64,000 bases of DNA from Rhodopseudomonas palustris HaA2 (GTDB lineage: Bacteria; Pseudomonadota; Alphaproteobacteria; Rhizobiales; Xanthobacteraceae). The position numbers and the translations under genes were made by a program. Of this stretch, positions 8,655 through 18,916 are shown one piece after another. The notes beneath the pieces were generated by a model, which searched no databases, had not been told where the DNA came from, and saw nothing but the letters and a program-made list of their open reading frames with translations. Position 1 is the stretch's first letter. Each line of letters starts with the position of its first letter. The stretch covers positions 3,720,001 through 3,784,000 of the forward strand of contig NC_007778.1 of NCBI RefSeq assembly GCF_000013365.1, in the 5' to 3' direction.

Positions 8655-10273
8655 GCCCGGGACACCGCGAATTGCATACGCTGAGGTTGGCGCGCCTCGC
8701 TTTCGCGACAGATCGCCAGCACCTCGGCCAGCACGGCGCGGGTGTCACGCGGGTCGATCACGCCGTCGTCGAGCATCCGCGCCGAAGTCGCGAACACGTC
8801 CATCTGGCCATTGAACACCGCGGTGATGCCGCCCTTCATCTGGTCGAGCTTGTCGCGGTCGACCGGAATGCCTTTTCGTGCAGCGCCGGCTTCGGCGACG
8901 ATCGCCATGGTCTCCGCCGCCTGCTCACCGCCCATCACCGCGGTCTTGGCGTTCGGCCAGGAAAAGCAGAACCGCGGATGGAAGCCGCGGCCGCACATGC
9001 CGTAATTGCCGGCACCGAACGAGGCGCCGCAATAGATCGTGATCTGCGGCACCGACGCGGAGGTCACCGCCTGGATCATCTTCGAGCCGTGCTTGATCAT
9101 GCCGGCTTCCTCATAGGCCTTGCCGACGATGTAGCCGGTGGTGTTGTTGAGATACAGGATCGGCGTGCGCGACTGGCAGCACGCCTGAATGAAGTGCGTC
9201 GCCTTGTTGGCGCCGGCGGGGTCGAGCGGGCCGTTGTTGGTGATGATGCCGATCGGCTGGCCGACGATCTTGGCGTGGCCGACGACCGTCGCCGGACCGT
9301 AATTCGGCGACATCTCGGTGAAATCGGAATCGTCGACAATCCGCGCGATCACCTGGCGCATATCGACCGGGCGCTTGTGATCCATCGGCATGATGCCGAG
9401 AAGTTCTTCCGGATCGTGCAGCGGCGGGTGATAGGTCGCGGGATCATGCCCCGGTCCCGAGCGATCCCACGGCAGCCCGGCCATGATGTCGCGCGCGATC
9501 CGCAGCGCATCGCGGTCGTCTTCCGCGAGGTAGTCGCCGAGCCCGGAGACCGAGGTGTGCATCTCGGCGCCGCCCAGCTCTTCCTCGGTGGCGATCTCGC
9601 CGGTCGCGGCCTTGAGCAGCGGCGGCCCGGCGAGGAACGCCCGCGTCCGGCCGCGCACCATGACGATGTAGTCGGACAATCCCGTCTGATACGCGCCACC
9701 CGCGGTCGACGAGCCGTGCGTCACCGTCACCACCGGCAGTCCAGCCGCCGACATCAATGCGAGATTGCGGAAAATATTGCCGCCGCGCACGAAGTCCTCG
9801 ACGCGATAGCGCAACAGATTGGCGCCGGCGCTTTCGACCAGTTGCACGAAGGGCAGCTTGTTCTCCAGCGCCAGTTCCTGGATGCGCAGCGTCTTGTCGA
9901 GCCCGTAAGGCTGCAGCGCCCCGGCGTCGATGCCGGAATCGTTGGCGCTGATCATGCAGCGAACGCCGGCGACGTAGCCGATGCCGCCGATCACCCCGCC
10001 ACCCGGAACACTCTTCTCGGCATTCGCCGTGTCGAACATGTAGCCGGCCAGCGTCGAGAGTTCCAGGAACGGCGTTCCGGGATCGAGCACCAGCGCGACG
10101 CGTTCGCGCGGCAGCAATTGTCCGCGCTTATGGAAACGCTCCGAGGATGCGGCGGAAGCGATCCGGGCACGATCCTCCAGCATCCGCATGCGTTCGATCA
10201 GCGCCAGCATGCCGTCGCGGTTGCTCTTGAAGACTTCGCTCCCCGGCGCGACGGTGGATTCGATGATTGCCAT
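8651..10273 (-). CDS. acyl-CoA carboxylase beta subunit (carboxyltransferase), methylcrotonyl/geranyl-CoA type
   Basis: 540-aa carboxyltransferase with tandem crotonase-like halves. The N-half acyl-CoA pocket is at about 110-220 ([22 protein letters not shown]). The C-half biotin pocket is at about 330-480 ([41 protein letters not shown]). The last block is typical of 3-methylcrotonyl-CoA and geranyl-CoA carboxylases, which carboxylate the gamma carbon of a 3-methyl-2-enoyl-CoA, rather than of propionyl-CoA carboxylase. It overlaps the alpha gene by 4 bp. Presence of hydratase, ligase and two acyl-CoA dehydrogenases nearby supports a branched-chain or terpenoid acid pathway. Confidence 0.92.
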   Translation of the reverse strand: MAIIESTVAPGSEVFKSNRDGMLALIERMRMLEDRARIASAASSERFHKRGQLLPRERVALVLDPGTPFLELSTLAGYMFDTANAEKSVPGGGVIGGIGYVAGVRCMISANDSGIDAGALQPYGLDKTLRIQELALENKLPFVQLVESAGANLLRYRVEDFVRGGNIFRNLALMSAAGLPVVTVTHGSSTAGGAYQTGLSDYIVMVRGRTRAFLAGPPLLKAATGEIATEEELGGAEMHTSVSGLGDYLAEDDRDALRIARDIMAGLPWDRSGPGHDPATYHPPLHDPEELLGIMPMDHKRPVDMRQVIARIVDDSDFTEMSPNYGPATVVGHAKIVGQPIGIITNNGPLDPAGANKATHFIQACCQSRTPILYLNNTTGYIVGKAYEEAGMIKHGSKMIQAVTSASVPQITIYCGASFGAGNYGMCGRGFHPRFCFSWPNAKTAVMGGEQAAETMAIVAEAGAARKGIPVDRDKLDQMKGGITAVFNGQMDVFATSARMLDDGVIDPRDTRAVLAEVLAICRESEARQPQRMQFAVSRA

Positions 10274-10332
10274 TCGGTGTTCCTTGTGGTTCCGAGACGC
10301 ATTAGAGCGCCCCGAAATCTCGCCTCTTGTTC

Positions 10333-10435
10333 GTCATTCCGGGGCGCGAACGCAGTTCGCGAACCCGGAATCTCGAAGTGCTCTGAACGTCGGGATTCCG
10401 GGTTCGCACCGCGTCGCGGTGCGCCCCGGAATGAC
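10333..10435. repeat. palindromic intergenic repeat, type B copy 1
   Basis: A 103-bp imperfect inverted repeat with arms beginning GTCATTCCGGGGCGCGAA and ending GCGCCCCGGAATGAC. Inner complementary tracts are GAACCCGGAATC and GGGATTCCGGGTTC. It fills the spacer between the ligase stop and the carboxyltransferase start. A second copy is at 12167-12262. Confidence 0.9.
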
Positions 10436-10442
10436 GCAACAA

Positions 10443-12047
10443 TCACCCCGTCTGCGCCATCGCGAAGTAGTCCGTGAACTGGTTTCGCAGCTCGACCTTG
10501 CGCAGCTTGCCGGTGGCGGTCATCGGCATCTCGTCGACGATGCGCACCAGCTTCGGCACCTGGAAGCCGCCGAGCGTCTTGCGGCAGTGCTCGATGATCT
10601 CGGTCTCGGTCGCTTGAGCCCCCGGCTTGAGCTTGACGAAGCCCGACACCGCCTCGCCCCATTGCGGATGCGGCAGGCCGACCACCGCGGCGTTCATCAC
10701 CGCCGGATGCGCCAGCAGCGTCTCCTCGATCTTGACCGAGGCGACGTTCTCGCCGCCGGATTTGATCATGTCCTTCTTGCGGTCGACGAACAGCACCTCG
10801 CCGTGGGTGTCGATCAGCGCCAGATCGCCGGTGTGGTGCCAGCCGAATTTGCGCGCCGCCTCGGTGGCCTCGGGATCCTTGTAGTAGCCGAGCATGACGT
10901 TGGGGCCGCGATGCACCAGCTCGCCGACTTCACCCGGCGGCAGCAGGTTTCCGGCATCGTCCATGATCGCGGTCTCGTTGACCATGCACGATTCGCCCCA
11001 GTAATTGCCGAAACGAGCGAGCTGGCGGTCCGGCTGCGACATCGTCGTCGCCGGATACATTTCGGTCTGCCCGGACGGCTGGACGAAATTCGGACACAGC
11101 TCGGCAATCGCGCGCTCCAGCAGCGGCCGCGGCATCGGCGCCATAGTGTAGATGCAGCAGCGCAGCGTCGACAGGTCGAATTCCTTGCGCCGCGGATGAT
11201 CGAGGATCACCTGATACATCAGCGGCAGGCCGATGAAGACGGTGAGCTTGTCGCGCTGGATTGCTTCCAGGCAGGCGACCGGGTCGAAGCCGCGCATCAG
11301 CGCCATCTTGCCGCCGACGGCGAGATAGCTCAGCAGCAGCACATGGGCGGCGCAGTGGAACAGCGGAAACTGCCCGGTGATGCCGTCGTTGCGGGTGAGC
11401 TGCAGCTCGATCGCGTTGCTCATCACCGCCATCGTCACCGCGAGGTGGCAATGCATCGCCCCCTTCGGCCGCGAGGTGGTGCCGGACGTGTAGATGATCA
11501 TCGCCAGATCGCGATCGTCGAACGCGACCTCCGGCTCGATCTCGGAGTGTCCGTCGATCAGCTCGTTGAAGCTCCGCAGGCCGGCTTCTTTCGCCTTGCC
11601 GGTGAGGTCGACCGCCACCAGCGCGATGCCGCGGCTCTCCAGCGCGGCGCGGCGCTCGGGCTGGCCGTGCAGATTGTCGTCGATCAGCGCGAACTTCACC
11701 CCGGCATGATCGAGGATGTAGCTCATGTCGTCGGGGCCGAGCATGGTGTTGATCGGCACCCAGACCAGCCCGGCGCGATGAATGCCGAACAGCGCTTTGA
11801 CGAATTCGACCGAGTTGTTGCAGATCGTCGAGATCTTGTCGCCGGGCTTCAGTCCGCGCGACACCAGATAGTTGGCGAAGCGGTTGGCGTCGCGTTCGAG
11901 CTCGGTGTAGCTGACCTGACGCGCGCCCTCGGTCAGCGCGATCCGCGCCGGAAAGCGCAGCGCCGATTTGCGCAGGATGTCGCCGATCGCGACCCGGCCG
12001 ATCCGGCCCGGTCCCGGCACGCCGCCGGTGGCTTCTAGATTGATCAT
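10443..12047 (-). CDS. acyl-CoA ligase (AMP-forming)
   Basis: 534-aa member of the ANL superfamily that activates a carboxylic acid with ATP to the acyl-AMP and then the CoA thioester. The P-loop YTSGTTSRPKG lies at about 186-196 (Ser in place of the more usual Gly after TT), the adenylate motif FVQPSGQTE follows, then TGDLA...DRKKDMIKSGGENV. The C-terminal catalytic Lys is at about 514 (ATGKLRK). The ATG at 12047 has GGGAG seven bases upstream. A TTGGC simple-sequence tract starts 37 bp upstream of that ATG. In context it would start catabolism of the acid that the carboxylase and dehydrogenases process. Confidence 0.9.
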   Translation of the reverse strand: MINLEATGGVPGPGRIGRVAIGDILRKSALRFPARIALTEGARQVSYTELERDANRFANYLVSRGLKPGDKISTICNNSVEFVKALFGIHRAGLVWVPINTMLGPDDMSYILDHAGVKFALIDDNLHGQPERRAALESRGIALVAVDLTGKAKEAGLRSFNELIDGHSEIEPEVAFDDRDLAMIIYTSGTTSRPKGAMHCHLAVTMAVMSNAIELQLTRNDGITGQFPLFHCAAHVLLLSYLAVGGKMALMRGFDPVACLEAIQRDKLTVFIGLPLMYQVILDHPRRKEFDLSTLRCCIYTMAPMPRPLLERAIAELCPNFVQPSGQTEMYPATTMSQPDRQLARFGNYWGESCMVNETAIMDDAGNLLPPGEVGELVHRGPNVMLGYYKDPEATEAARKFGWHHTGDLALIDTHGEVLFVDRKKDMIKSGGENVASVKIEETLLAHPAVMNAAVVGLPHPQWGEAVSGFVKLKPGAQATETEIIEHCRKTLGGFQVPKLVRIVDEMPMTATGKLRKVELRNQFTDYFAMAQTG

Positions 12048-12083
12048 GGTTCACTCCCTCGAGGTGAGGCAGCTCTTGAGGCT

Positions 12084-12143
12084 GCTTGGCTTGGCTTGGC
12101 TTGGCTTGGCTTGGCTTGGCTTGGCTTGGCTTGGCTTGGCTTG
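12084..12143. repeat. pentanucleotide simple-sequence repeat (TTGGC)11
   Basis: Eleven perfect tandem TTGGC units run from 12086 to 12140, with partial units on both sides. On the coding (minus) strand this is a GCCAA tract ending 37 bp before the acyl-CoA ligase ATG and lying downstream of the type B repeat. It is outside any supported gene. Tracts of this kind change copy number by slipped-strand mispairing. Confidence 0.97.
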
Positions 12144-12166
12144 ATTTGGTGTGGACTTATCCACCT

Positions 12167-12262
12167 GTCGTTCCGGGGCGCGCGAAGCGCGAACCCGGAA
12201 CCTGATACGAGCAGAACATCTCGGGTTTCCGGGCTCGCCGCTGCGCGGCGCCCCGGAATGAC
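12167..12262. repeat. palindromic intergenic repeat, type B copy 2
   Basis: A 96-bp imperfect inverted repeat with arms GTCGTTCCGGGGCGCGCGAA and GCGGCGCCCCGGAATGAC, and inner tracts GAACCCGGAA and TTTCCGGGCTCG. It has the same architecture as 10333-10435 and stops 5 bp before the stop codon region of the beta-keto acid cleavage gene. Confidence 0.88.
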
Positions 12263-12267
12263 CGCAA

Positions 12268-13134
12268 CTAATTGAGCACGCCGAAAATCTTGCGCGCCTC
12301 CGCCGGGCTCGCGATCTCGCGCCCTGCCCGCCGCGCGCAGCCGGCGATTTCCTCGATCAATTGCCCGTTCGACGTCACCTTCTCGCCATTGGCGAGATAG
12401 AACGTGTCTTCGAGCCCGGTGCGTAGATGTCCGCCGAGGTCGGCGCACGCCTGGTGCAGCGGCCAGATCTCCGAGCGGCCGATCGCGGTCACCTGCCAAT
12501 GCGCCTCGGGGCGCTTCAGCTTCAGCAGGATCGGCAGCAATTCGGGATCGGCCGGCATGCCGGAGGCGACGCCCATCACGAAATTGTACTCGAGCGGGCC
12601 GTCATACATCCCGGTCTGAACATACATGCCGACGCAGCGCACGATGCCGACGTCGAAACATTCGAATTCGGGGATCGTGCCGGCGTCCCTCATCGCGGCG
12701 AGAAAGTCCTGAATCTTCTCGACCGAATTGTCGAACATCATCGGCGGCCACGCCCAGTTGTTGTCGGACTTGACCTTGAGATAGTTCAGCGAGCCGGCGT
12801 TGCAGGCGGCGATCTCGGGCCTGGTCTCACGGATGCAGGCGAGCGGCCCTTCATAGTGCGGCCCGGAGGTGCCGGAGGTGTGGTTGATGATGACGCCCGG
12901 ACAGGCTTCGCGGATCGCCTGCTGGATTTCGCGCGAGACGGCCACGTCCCAACTCGGCAGGTGGCCCTTGTCGGGCCGCTGGTCGCGCAGATGGATGTGC
13001 ACGATCGCGGCGCCGGCGTCGTAAGCCGCCCTGGCTTCGCGGGCCATCTGCTCCGGCGTCACCGGAACGTGGTGCTGCTTCGGGTCGGTCAGCACGCCGT
13101 TCAGCGAGCAGGTGATCACGGCCTTGTCGCTCAT
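12268..13134 (-). CDS. beta-keto acid cleavage enzyme (BKACE, DUF849)
   Basis: 288-aa zinc TIM-barrel enzyme. Family members transfer the acyl part of a beta-keto acid to acetyl-CoA, giving acetoacetate plus a new acyl-CoA. The metal ligands His46 and His48 (VHIHLRD) and a late Glu-Asp pair in RTGLEDTFY are present. The position that is Glu14 in the 3-keto-5-aminohexanoate cleaving enzyme appears to be Val14 here, which argues against an amino substrate (from memory of that family, not an alignment). It heads the run of genes leading to the ligase, separated from it by repeats. No HMG-CoA lyase gene is seen, so this may provide the C-C cleavage step. Confidence 0.88.
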   Translation of the reverse strand: MSDKAVITCSLNGVLTDPKQHHVPVTPEQMAREARAAYDAGAAIVHIHLRDQRPDKGHLPSWDVAVSREIQQAIREACPGVIINHTSGTSGPHYEGPLACIRETRPEIAACNAGSLNYLKVKSDNNWAWPPMMFDNSVEKIQDFLAAMRDAGTIPEFECFDVGIVRCVGMYVQTGMYDGPLEYNFVMGVASGMPADPELLPILLKLKRPEAHWQVTAIGRSEIWPLHQACADLGGHLRTGLEDTFYLANGEKVTSNGQLIEEIAGCARRAGREIASPAEARKIFGVLN

Positions 13135-13265
13135 TCCAGGTCAGCCCTTCCGGTGATGCTGCGCTCGCGAGACTCGTGATGCGCAAACCATGTCGGACGG
13201 AATGATGCGTGTGCCGCGCGGGCGCTTCTTGCGTGCACGCGCTGTCGTCGGATCGGCGCCTTCGG

Positions 13266-14090
13266 CTAAGGCCGCCCCTGCCGAAATTCCGCGACGCCGG
13301 CGCCATGCGGATCGCTGCGCCAGATCGCCAGATCGCGCGAGCCGGAGAAGATCGCGCGCGGCTGCAGCCCGTAGAAGCGCCGGATCGAATGGCTGAAGTG
13401 GGTCGAATCCGGATAGCCGATGTCCTGCGCCAGATGCGCGAGGTTGATCTCGGCGTTGACGAAGTGCAGCAGGTGCCGCGCCCGCTTCCAGGCGCGTAGC
13501 GCGCGGAAAGAGACGCCGGTCTCGTCCTTGAACAGATGCAGGAAGCGCGACTGCGAGAGGTTCGCGGTGGCGGCGCAATCCTCCGCGGTGACGGCCGCGC
13601 CGGAGACGTCGTTCAGCCTCGCGATCGCGCCGGCGATGCGGCGGTCGATCCTGCGCGCCGGCAGCGATTCGCCGAAGAACAGATCGTCGAATTCCGAAGT
13701 GGTGAAGCCCTCGCGCCGGCCTGTTGCGACCAGCGTCTGATAGGCCCGCCTGATCCGGCCCGCGAGCGGCCCGGCGCCAGCGCCTGCGATCCGTGTGCCG
13801 AGCGCCGCCATCGGCCCGTCGAGGACGCTCTCCGGCTCGATCACCAGAACAATCACCGAGCGACAGTCGCCTTCCACGTTGTGCGTGAGATAGGGCGGCA
13901 CATAGACCATCGCGCCGGCCTGCAAAGGCCGGCCCTCGATCGCGACCCGCAACTCACCTTGCAGCGCAACATAGACGGAAAAGCCGCCGATGCTCCGCCG
14001 CCGCGGGCGGCCCAGCAGGCCGGCGTAAAAGACGCGTTCAGGGCTGATCAGCATCAGGCGTCCGGCATCCGGACATTCGTCGTCGCTCAT
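13266..14090 (-). CDS. AraC-family transcriptional regulator
   Basis: 274-aa regulator with an N-terminal cupin-like sensing half (VYVALQGELRVAIEG, YVPPYLTHNVEGD) and a C-terminal double helix-turn-helix of about 100 residues (VTAEDCAATANLSQSRFLHLFKDE, then LAHLAQDIGYPDSTHFSHSIRRFYG). The ATG at 14090 has a perfect GGGAGGAAC ribosome site; the frame extends to 14171 without one. It lies between the beta-keto acid cleavage gene and a glutathione transferase, all on the minus strand, so it is the likely local regulator of the acyl-CoA genes. The inducer is unknown. Confidence 0.9.
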   Translation of the reverse strand: MSDDECPDAGRLMLISPERVFYAGLLGRPRRRSIGGFSVYVALQGELRVAIEGRPLQAGAMVYVPPYLTHNVEGDCRSVIVLVIEPESVLDGPMAALGTRIAGAGAGPLAGRIRRAYQTLVATGRREGFTTSEFDDLFFGESLPARRIDRRIAGAIARLNDVSGAAVTAEDCAATANLSQSRFLHLFKDETGVSFRALRAWKRARHLLHFVNAEINLAHLAQDIGYPDSTHFSHSIRRFYGLQPRAIFSGSRDLAIWRSDPHGAGVAEFRQGRP

Positions 14091-14254
14091 CGTTCCTCCC
14101 GGGGCGGGGCGCCGCCCTTCTGCCGCATTGCTGCAGGGCTCTCTTGCGGAGCGCCTCGGACAATACAGCAAAGCCCGATGTTGTCACCGGGCGAGATGAC
14201 GCGGAACCGCGCGATGGTGAGCGGCTGCGGAAGCTCCGCGGCCTGTCCCCGGGG

Positions 14255-14905
14255 TCAGGCCCGCCGCGCAACCTTCTGCTCGTCGCCGGCCCGAATCTCC
14301 GCCTCCAGTCCACGAAGATAGCCTTCGCGATTCTGCAGCCGCTGCCAATAGGCCGCAACGTTCGGGCCGAACTGCTTGGCGAGACCGAGATTTTCCGCAA
14401 GCCGCAGCGCGTAGCCGATCGCGACGTCGGCGGCGGTGAAGCGTCCCGCGCACAGCCATTCGGTCTGACCCGCTGCCGCCTCGACCGCGCGCAGCCGGCC
14501 GAGAAACCACTTCGCGTAGTCCTCGACCACCTGCGGCTGCCGCCGCTCGTTCGGCTCCAACGTGCCGTAGCGCAGCACCAGCGTCTGCGGAAAGGTCAGC
14601 GTCGCGTCGCTGAAGAACATCCAGTTGAGGTAGCTGCCGTAGTCGCGCTCGCCGACGTCGAGCACCAGCGGCGTCGGACCATATTTGGTGCCGAGATAAT
14701 GGCAGATGCCGGACGATTCCGTCATCTTGGTGTCGCCGTCGATCATGAACGGGATGGTGCCGAGCGGATTGATCGCCAGATATTCCTTGGCGAACATCCG
14801 CGGCGGGAACGGCAGCATCTTCAGCTCGTAGTCGAGCCCCATCTCCTCCAGCATCCAGAGCGGCCGGAACGAGCGTGCGCCGTGGCAGTGATACAGCGTG
14901 ATCAT
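14255..14905 (-). CDS. glutathione S-transferase
   Basis: 216-aa cytosolic GST. The thioredoxin-like N-domain (about 1-80) shows YHCHGARSFRPLWMLEE, the conserved NPLGTIPFMIDG cis-proline segment and ESSGICHYL, which binds the glutathione gamma-glutamyl group. A helical C-domain ends with FTAADVAIGYAL, the usual hydrophobic-staple region. Detoxification of an electrophilic intermediate of the surrounding catabolic block is plausible but unproven. Its start ATG at 14905 gives the expected MITLYHCHG N-terminus. Confidence 0.9.
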   Translation of the reverse strand: MITLYHCHGARSFRPLWMLEEMGLDYELKMLPFPPRMFAKEYLAINPLGTIPFMIDGDTKMTESSGICHYLGTKYGPTPLVLDVGERDYGSYLNWMFFSDATLTFPQTLVLRYGTLEPNERRQPQVVEDYAKWFLGRLRAVEAAAGQTEWLCAGRFTAADVAIGYALRLAENLGLAKQFGPNVAAYWQRLQNREGYLRGLEAEIRAGDEQKVARRA

Positions 14906-15045
14906 GTGATTGGCGTTTCCCTCGTCATTCTTGGTTTTGGCGCGGTCGACGTCCGGTCGATCGGAACGGCGGTCGGCAGGCTACCCCATAACGCAGCCGC
15001 TCGCGAGCATCTTGCGAGCTTCCGGCTGCGCCATGGTGGCCGCGC

Positions 15046-16269
15046 CTACAGCATCGTCCCCTCGATGACCGCGCCAAAGCGCTTGTAGCCCTGCCCTTCA
15101 AAGCGCTGCAGCTGCATCTGCCGCAGCGGATGATGATTGGTCGGGCTGGTGTTGACCCGAACGCCCGGCAACAACGTGGGCACCTCGACGTTCTTGAGGT
15201 TGTTGGCCTGCGCCATGATGCTCTCGCGGCTGAAATTGCCTTTGCACTGTTCGAGCAGGACGCGCAGCACCGACGCGGCGGTGTAGCCATAGGCATTGAG
15301 GCTTTCCTTGGCGTTTCCGGTCGGGAAGTATTTCGCCATGAACGCCATGTAGTCCTTGATGCCGGGATCGTCGGCCCATGCCGGGTCGGCCGGATCCTTG
15401 GTATAGGTCGACGTGATCAGGCCTTCGGCGCGCTCGGCGCCCACCGGGATGATCGTCGACGCCACGGAGGCCGCGCCGCTGGTGACGAAGTGCATCGGCT
15501 TCCAGCCCAACTCGTAGACCTTGCGGATCGCCTGCGCGGCGAATTTCGACGTGACGCCCGAGATCAGCACGTCGGCATTGGTCGCCCGCAGCGTGACGAT
15601 CTGCGAGTCGATCGTCGGCTCGGTGACCTCGTAGGACAATGCCTTCACGAGCGTGTCGTAGCGATCGCCCAGCACGTCGCGCAGGCCGGCGACGAAATCC
15701 TTGCCGAGGTCGTCGTTCTGATACAGCAGCGCGAACTTCGCATCCGGCTTCTGGCTGAGCGCGTATTTGGCGAACACCTGGGCTTCGGTCCGGGAACTCG
15801 GCGCGAATCCCATCGTCCACGGATAGGTCTTGTAGTCGCCCCATTTGTCGCCGTTCACCGACAGGAACAGATGCGGGACCTTCTGGGCATTGATGTATTT
15901 CACCACGGCCGAATTCGGCGCGGTGCCGAGCATCGAAAACAGGAACGCGACATTGTCGCTCTCGATCAGCCGCCGGGTCTGCTCGACCGTCTTGGAGGGA
16001 TTGAACGCGTCGTCGTACATGATGAAGTTGATCTTGCGGCCGGCGATGCCGCCCTGATCGTTCAGCATCCGGAAATAGGCTTCCTGGCTGCGCGCGATGG
16101 TGCCCAAGGCGGACACCGGGCCGCTCAGCGAGGTCGTGCATCCGATCTTGAGCTCGGTCGCGGTGACGCCCGGCCAATCGTCGGCGCGGGCGTTTCGTGC
16201 GCTTGTCAGCGCGGCGAGACCGGCTGCGGCCGATCGAAGCATCAGCGAACGACGACTGAGCGACGTCAT
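15046..16269 (-). CDS. periplasmic branched-chain amino acid/acid ABC-type binding protein (orphan)
   Basis: 407-aa type I periplasmic binding protein of the LivK/Peripla_BP_6 family. The N-terminus SLSRRSLMLRSAAAGLAALTSARNARA has twin arginines and a short hydrophobic stretch, so export may be by Tat. The mature part begins with DDWPGVTATELKIGCTTSLSGP and includes the fold's NDQGGIAGRKINFIMYDD block. Such proteins bind aliphatic or aromatic carboxylates as well as Leu/Ile/Val. No membrane or ATPase subunit lies nearby, so it must use a distant permease. Its place between the GST and acyl-CoA dehydrogenases hints that it captures the acid degraded here. Confidence 0.88.
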   Translation of the reverse strand: MTSLSRRSLMLRSAAAGLAALTSARNARADDWPGVTATELKIGCTTSLSGPVSALGTIARSQEAYFRMLNDQGGIAGRKINFIMYDDAFNPSKTVEQTRRLIESDNVAFLFSMLGTAPNSAVVKYINAQKVPHLFLSVNGDKWGDYKTYPWTMGFAPSSRTEAQVFAKYALSQKPDAKFALLYQNDDLGKDFVAGLRDVLGDRYDTLVKALSYEVTEPTIDSQIVTLRATNADVLISGVTSKFAAQAIRKVYELGWKPMHFVTSGAASVASTIIPVGAERAEGLITSTYTKDPADPAWADDPGIKDYMAFMAKYFPTGNAKESLNAYGYTAASVLRVLLEQCKGNFSRESIMAQANNLKNVEVPTLLPGVRVNTSPTNHHPLRQMQLQRFEGQGYKRFGAVIEGTML

Positions 16270-16384
16270 GGCTCCCCTCCCTCTGTTGTGCTGGAACTGT
16301 CTGCGTCTTGCGCGCAGTTATCAGGTAGCAGCGTAGGGGACAGTCGCGCACGCTATCTTGCGTCCATACGCTGGACGGCTGGGT

Positions 16385-17542
<1,158 letters not shown>

Positions 17543-17580
17543 CGAGGCGTCTACCTTCTTATTATCGTAACCCTGTCCCC

Positions 17581-17658
17581 GTCATTGCGAGCGAAGCGAA
17601 GCAATCCAGCTCAGTGCACCGACCTGGATTGCTTCGTCGCTTCGCTCCTCGCAATGAC
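17581..17658. repeat. palindromic intergenic repeat, type A copy 2 (inverted)
   Basis: A 78-bp imperfect inverted repeat, GTCATTGCGAGCGAAGCGAAG to TTCGCTCCTCGCAATGAC with GCAATCCAG/CTGGATTGC inside. It is essentially the reverse complement of the copy at 6571-6651 and lies between the two acyl-CoA dehydrogenase genes. Confidence 0.9.
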
Positions 17659-17669
17659 GAAGTGTTTCA

Positions 17670-18809
17670 TCACAATCCCATCTGCCGGCTGGCGAGATCC
17701 TTCATGATCTCCTCGGTGCCGCCGCCGATGGCGTTGACCTTGACCTCGCGATAGATCCGCTCGACCTTGACGCCGCGCATGAAGCCCGCGCCGCCGAAGA
17801 TCTGCACCGCCTCGGAGGCGCAGAACGCCATGGTCTGGGTCGCCTGGTTCTTCAGCATGCAGATTTCGGCGATCGGGCTTTCGCCCTGCTCCACCCGCCA
17901 CGCCAGCAGTTCAAGCATCGCCTGCGACGCGGCGATGCGCTGCGCCATGTCGACCAGCTTGTGGCGGATCACCTGATGCTTGGTCAGCGGCTTGCCGAAG
18001 GTGACGCGCTGCTTGGCGTAAGCCGTCGCCTCGTCGAGGCAGACCTTCGAGGCGGCGATGCAGCCGGCCGCCATCGTCAGTCGCTCGCTGTTGAAGTTCA
18101 TCATGATGATCATGAAGCCGGCGCCTTCCTGCCCGAGCAGATTGCCGGCCGGCACCCGGCAATTGTCGAAATGCAGGGTCGCGGTGTCGGACGCCCACCA
18201 GCCCATCTTCTTCAGCTGCGTCCGCGTCAGCCCCGGCGTGTCGCCGGGGATCAGCAACAGGCTGACGCCGCCCGGGCCCTCGCCGCCGGTGCGCACCGCC
18301 GTGGTGATGTAGTCGGCGCGCATCCCCGAGGTGATGAAGGTTTTCTCGCCGTTGACAATGTAGTGGTCGCCGTCGCGCTTGGCGCTGGTGCGCAGATTGG
18401 CGACGTCGGAGCCGCCGGAGGGCTCGGTGATCGCCAGAGCGGAGATCTTCTTGCCGGCGAGAATATCGGGCAGCACCCGGGCTTTCAGCTCCGGCGTCCC
18501 GGCGCGCGCGATCGGCGGCGCGCCGATCGAATGGCTGTTGAGGCTGGCGCTGACGCCGCCGGCCCCCGCCCGCGCCAGTTCCTGCGTGGCCACGATCCAC
18601 ATGAACTGATCGGTCGGCGTGCCGCCATATTCCTCGGGAAAGCCGAGCCCGAGCAAGCCGATCGCCGCGGCCTTTTCATAAAGCTCTCGCGGAAAGCCGC
18701 CGGCCTCGTCCCATTCGGTGGCGTACGGCTCGATCTCTTTCTGGACGAAGCGGCGCACCACGTCGCGGAAGGCGATGTGGTCAGCGGTATAAAATGGGGA
18801 GTTGGTCAC
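17670..18809 (-). CDS. acyl-CoA dehydrogenase (second copy)
   Basis: 379-aa acyl-CoA dehydrogenase read from GTG 18809 (MTNSPFYTADHIAFRD). The open frame continues to 19127 but that part overlaps the cytochrome gene and lacks family similarity. Signatures are ALAITEPSGGSDVANL (about 125-139) and FGGAGFMRG. As in the neighbouring enzyme, the C-terminal Glu site is Gly (AIGGGTEE), while Glu242 in SERL occupies the isovaleryl-type catalytic position. Two paralogous dehydrogenases side by side suggest either sequential steps or different chain lengths in the same pathway. No clear ribosome site precedes the GTG. Confidence 0.88.
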   Translation of the reverse strand: MTNSPFYTADHIAFRDVVRRFVQKEIEPYATEWDEAGGFPRELYEKAAAIGLLGLGFPEEYGGTPTDQFMWIVATQELARAGAGGVSASLNSHSIGAPPIARAGTPELKARVLPDILAGKKISALAITEPSGGSDVANLRTSAKRDGDHYIVNGEKTFITSGMRADYITTAVRTGGEGPGGVSLLLIPGDTPGLTRTQLKKMGWWASDTATLHFDNCRVPAGNLLGQEGAGFMIIMMNFNSERLTMAAGCIAASKVCLDEATAYAKQRVTFGKPLTKHQVIRHKLVDMAQRIAASQAMLELLAWRVEQGESPIAEICMLKNQATQTMAFCASEAVQIFGGAGFMRGVKVERIYREVKVNAIGGGTEEIMKDLASRQMGL

Positions 18810-18916
18810 TATCGCACCCGGGCCGTTCGCGTGCGGCGAGGATGCCGGGAAAGCCCCGGTCCCACTTGCGTCGAGACGCTGGCCGGAGCGCGACGCGAAG
18901 CCGCCGCGCCAATGCA

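Noticed and set aside
6669-8684. 671-codon plus-strand open frame opposite the carboxylase alpha gene
   Set aside because: It is antisense to a well-supported biotin carboxylase and its translation is a low-complexity Arg/Asp/His mix typical of high-GC shadow frames.
12044-12499. Minus-strand frame encoding KPSQA repeats across the pentanucleotide tract
   Set aside because: It reads through two palindromic or simple repeats and the end of the cleavage-enzyme gene in another frame; it has no ribosome site or family.
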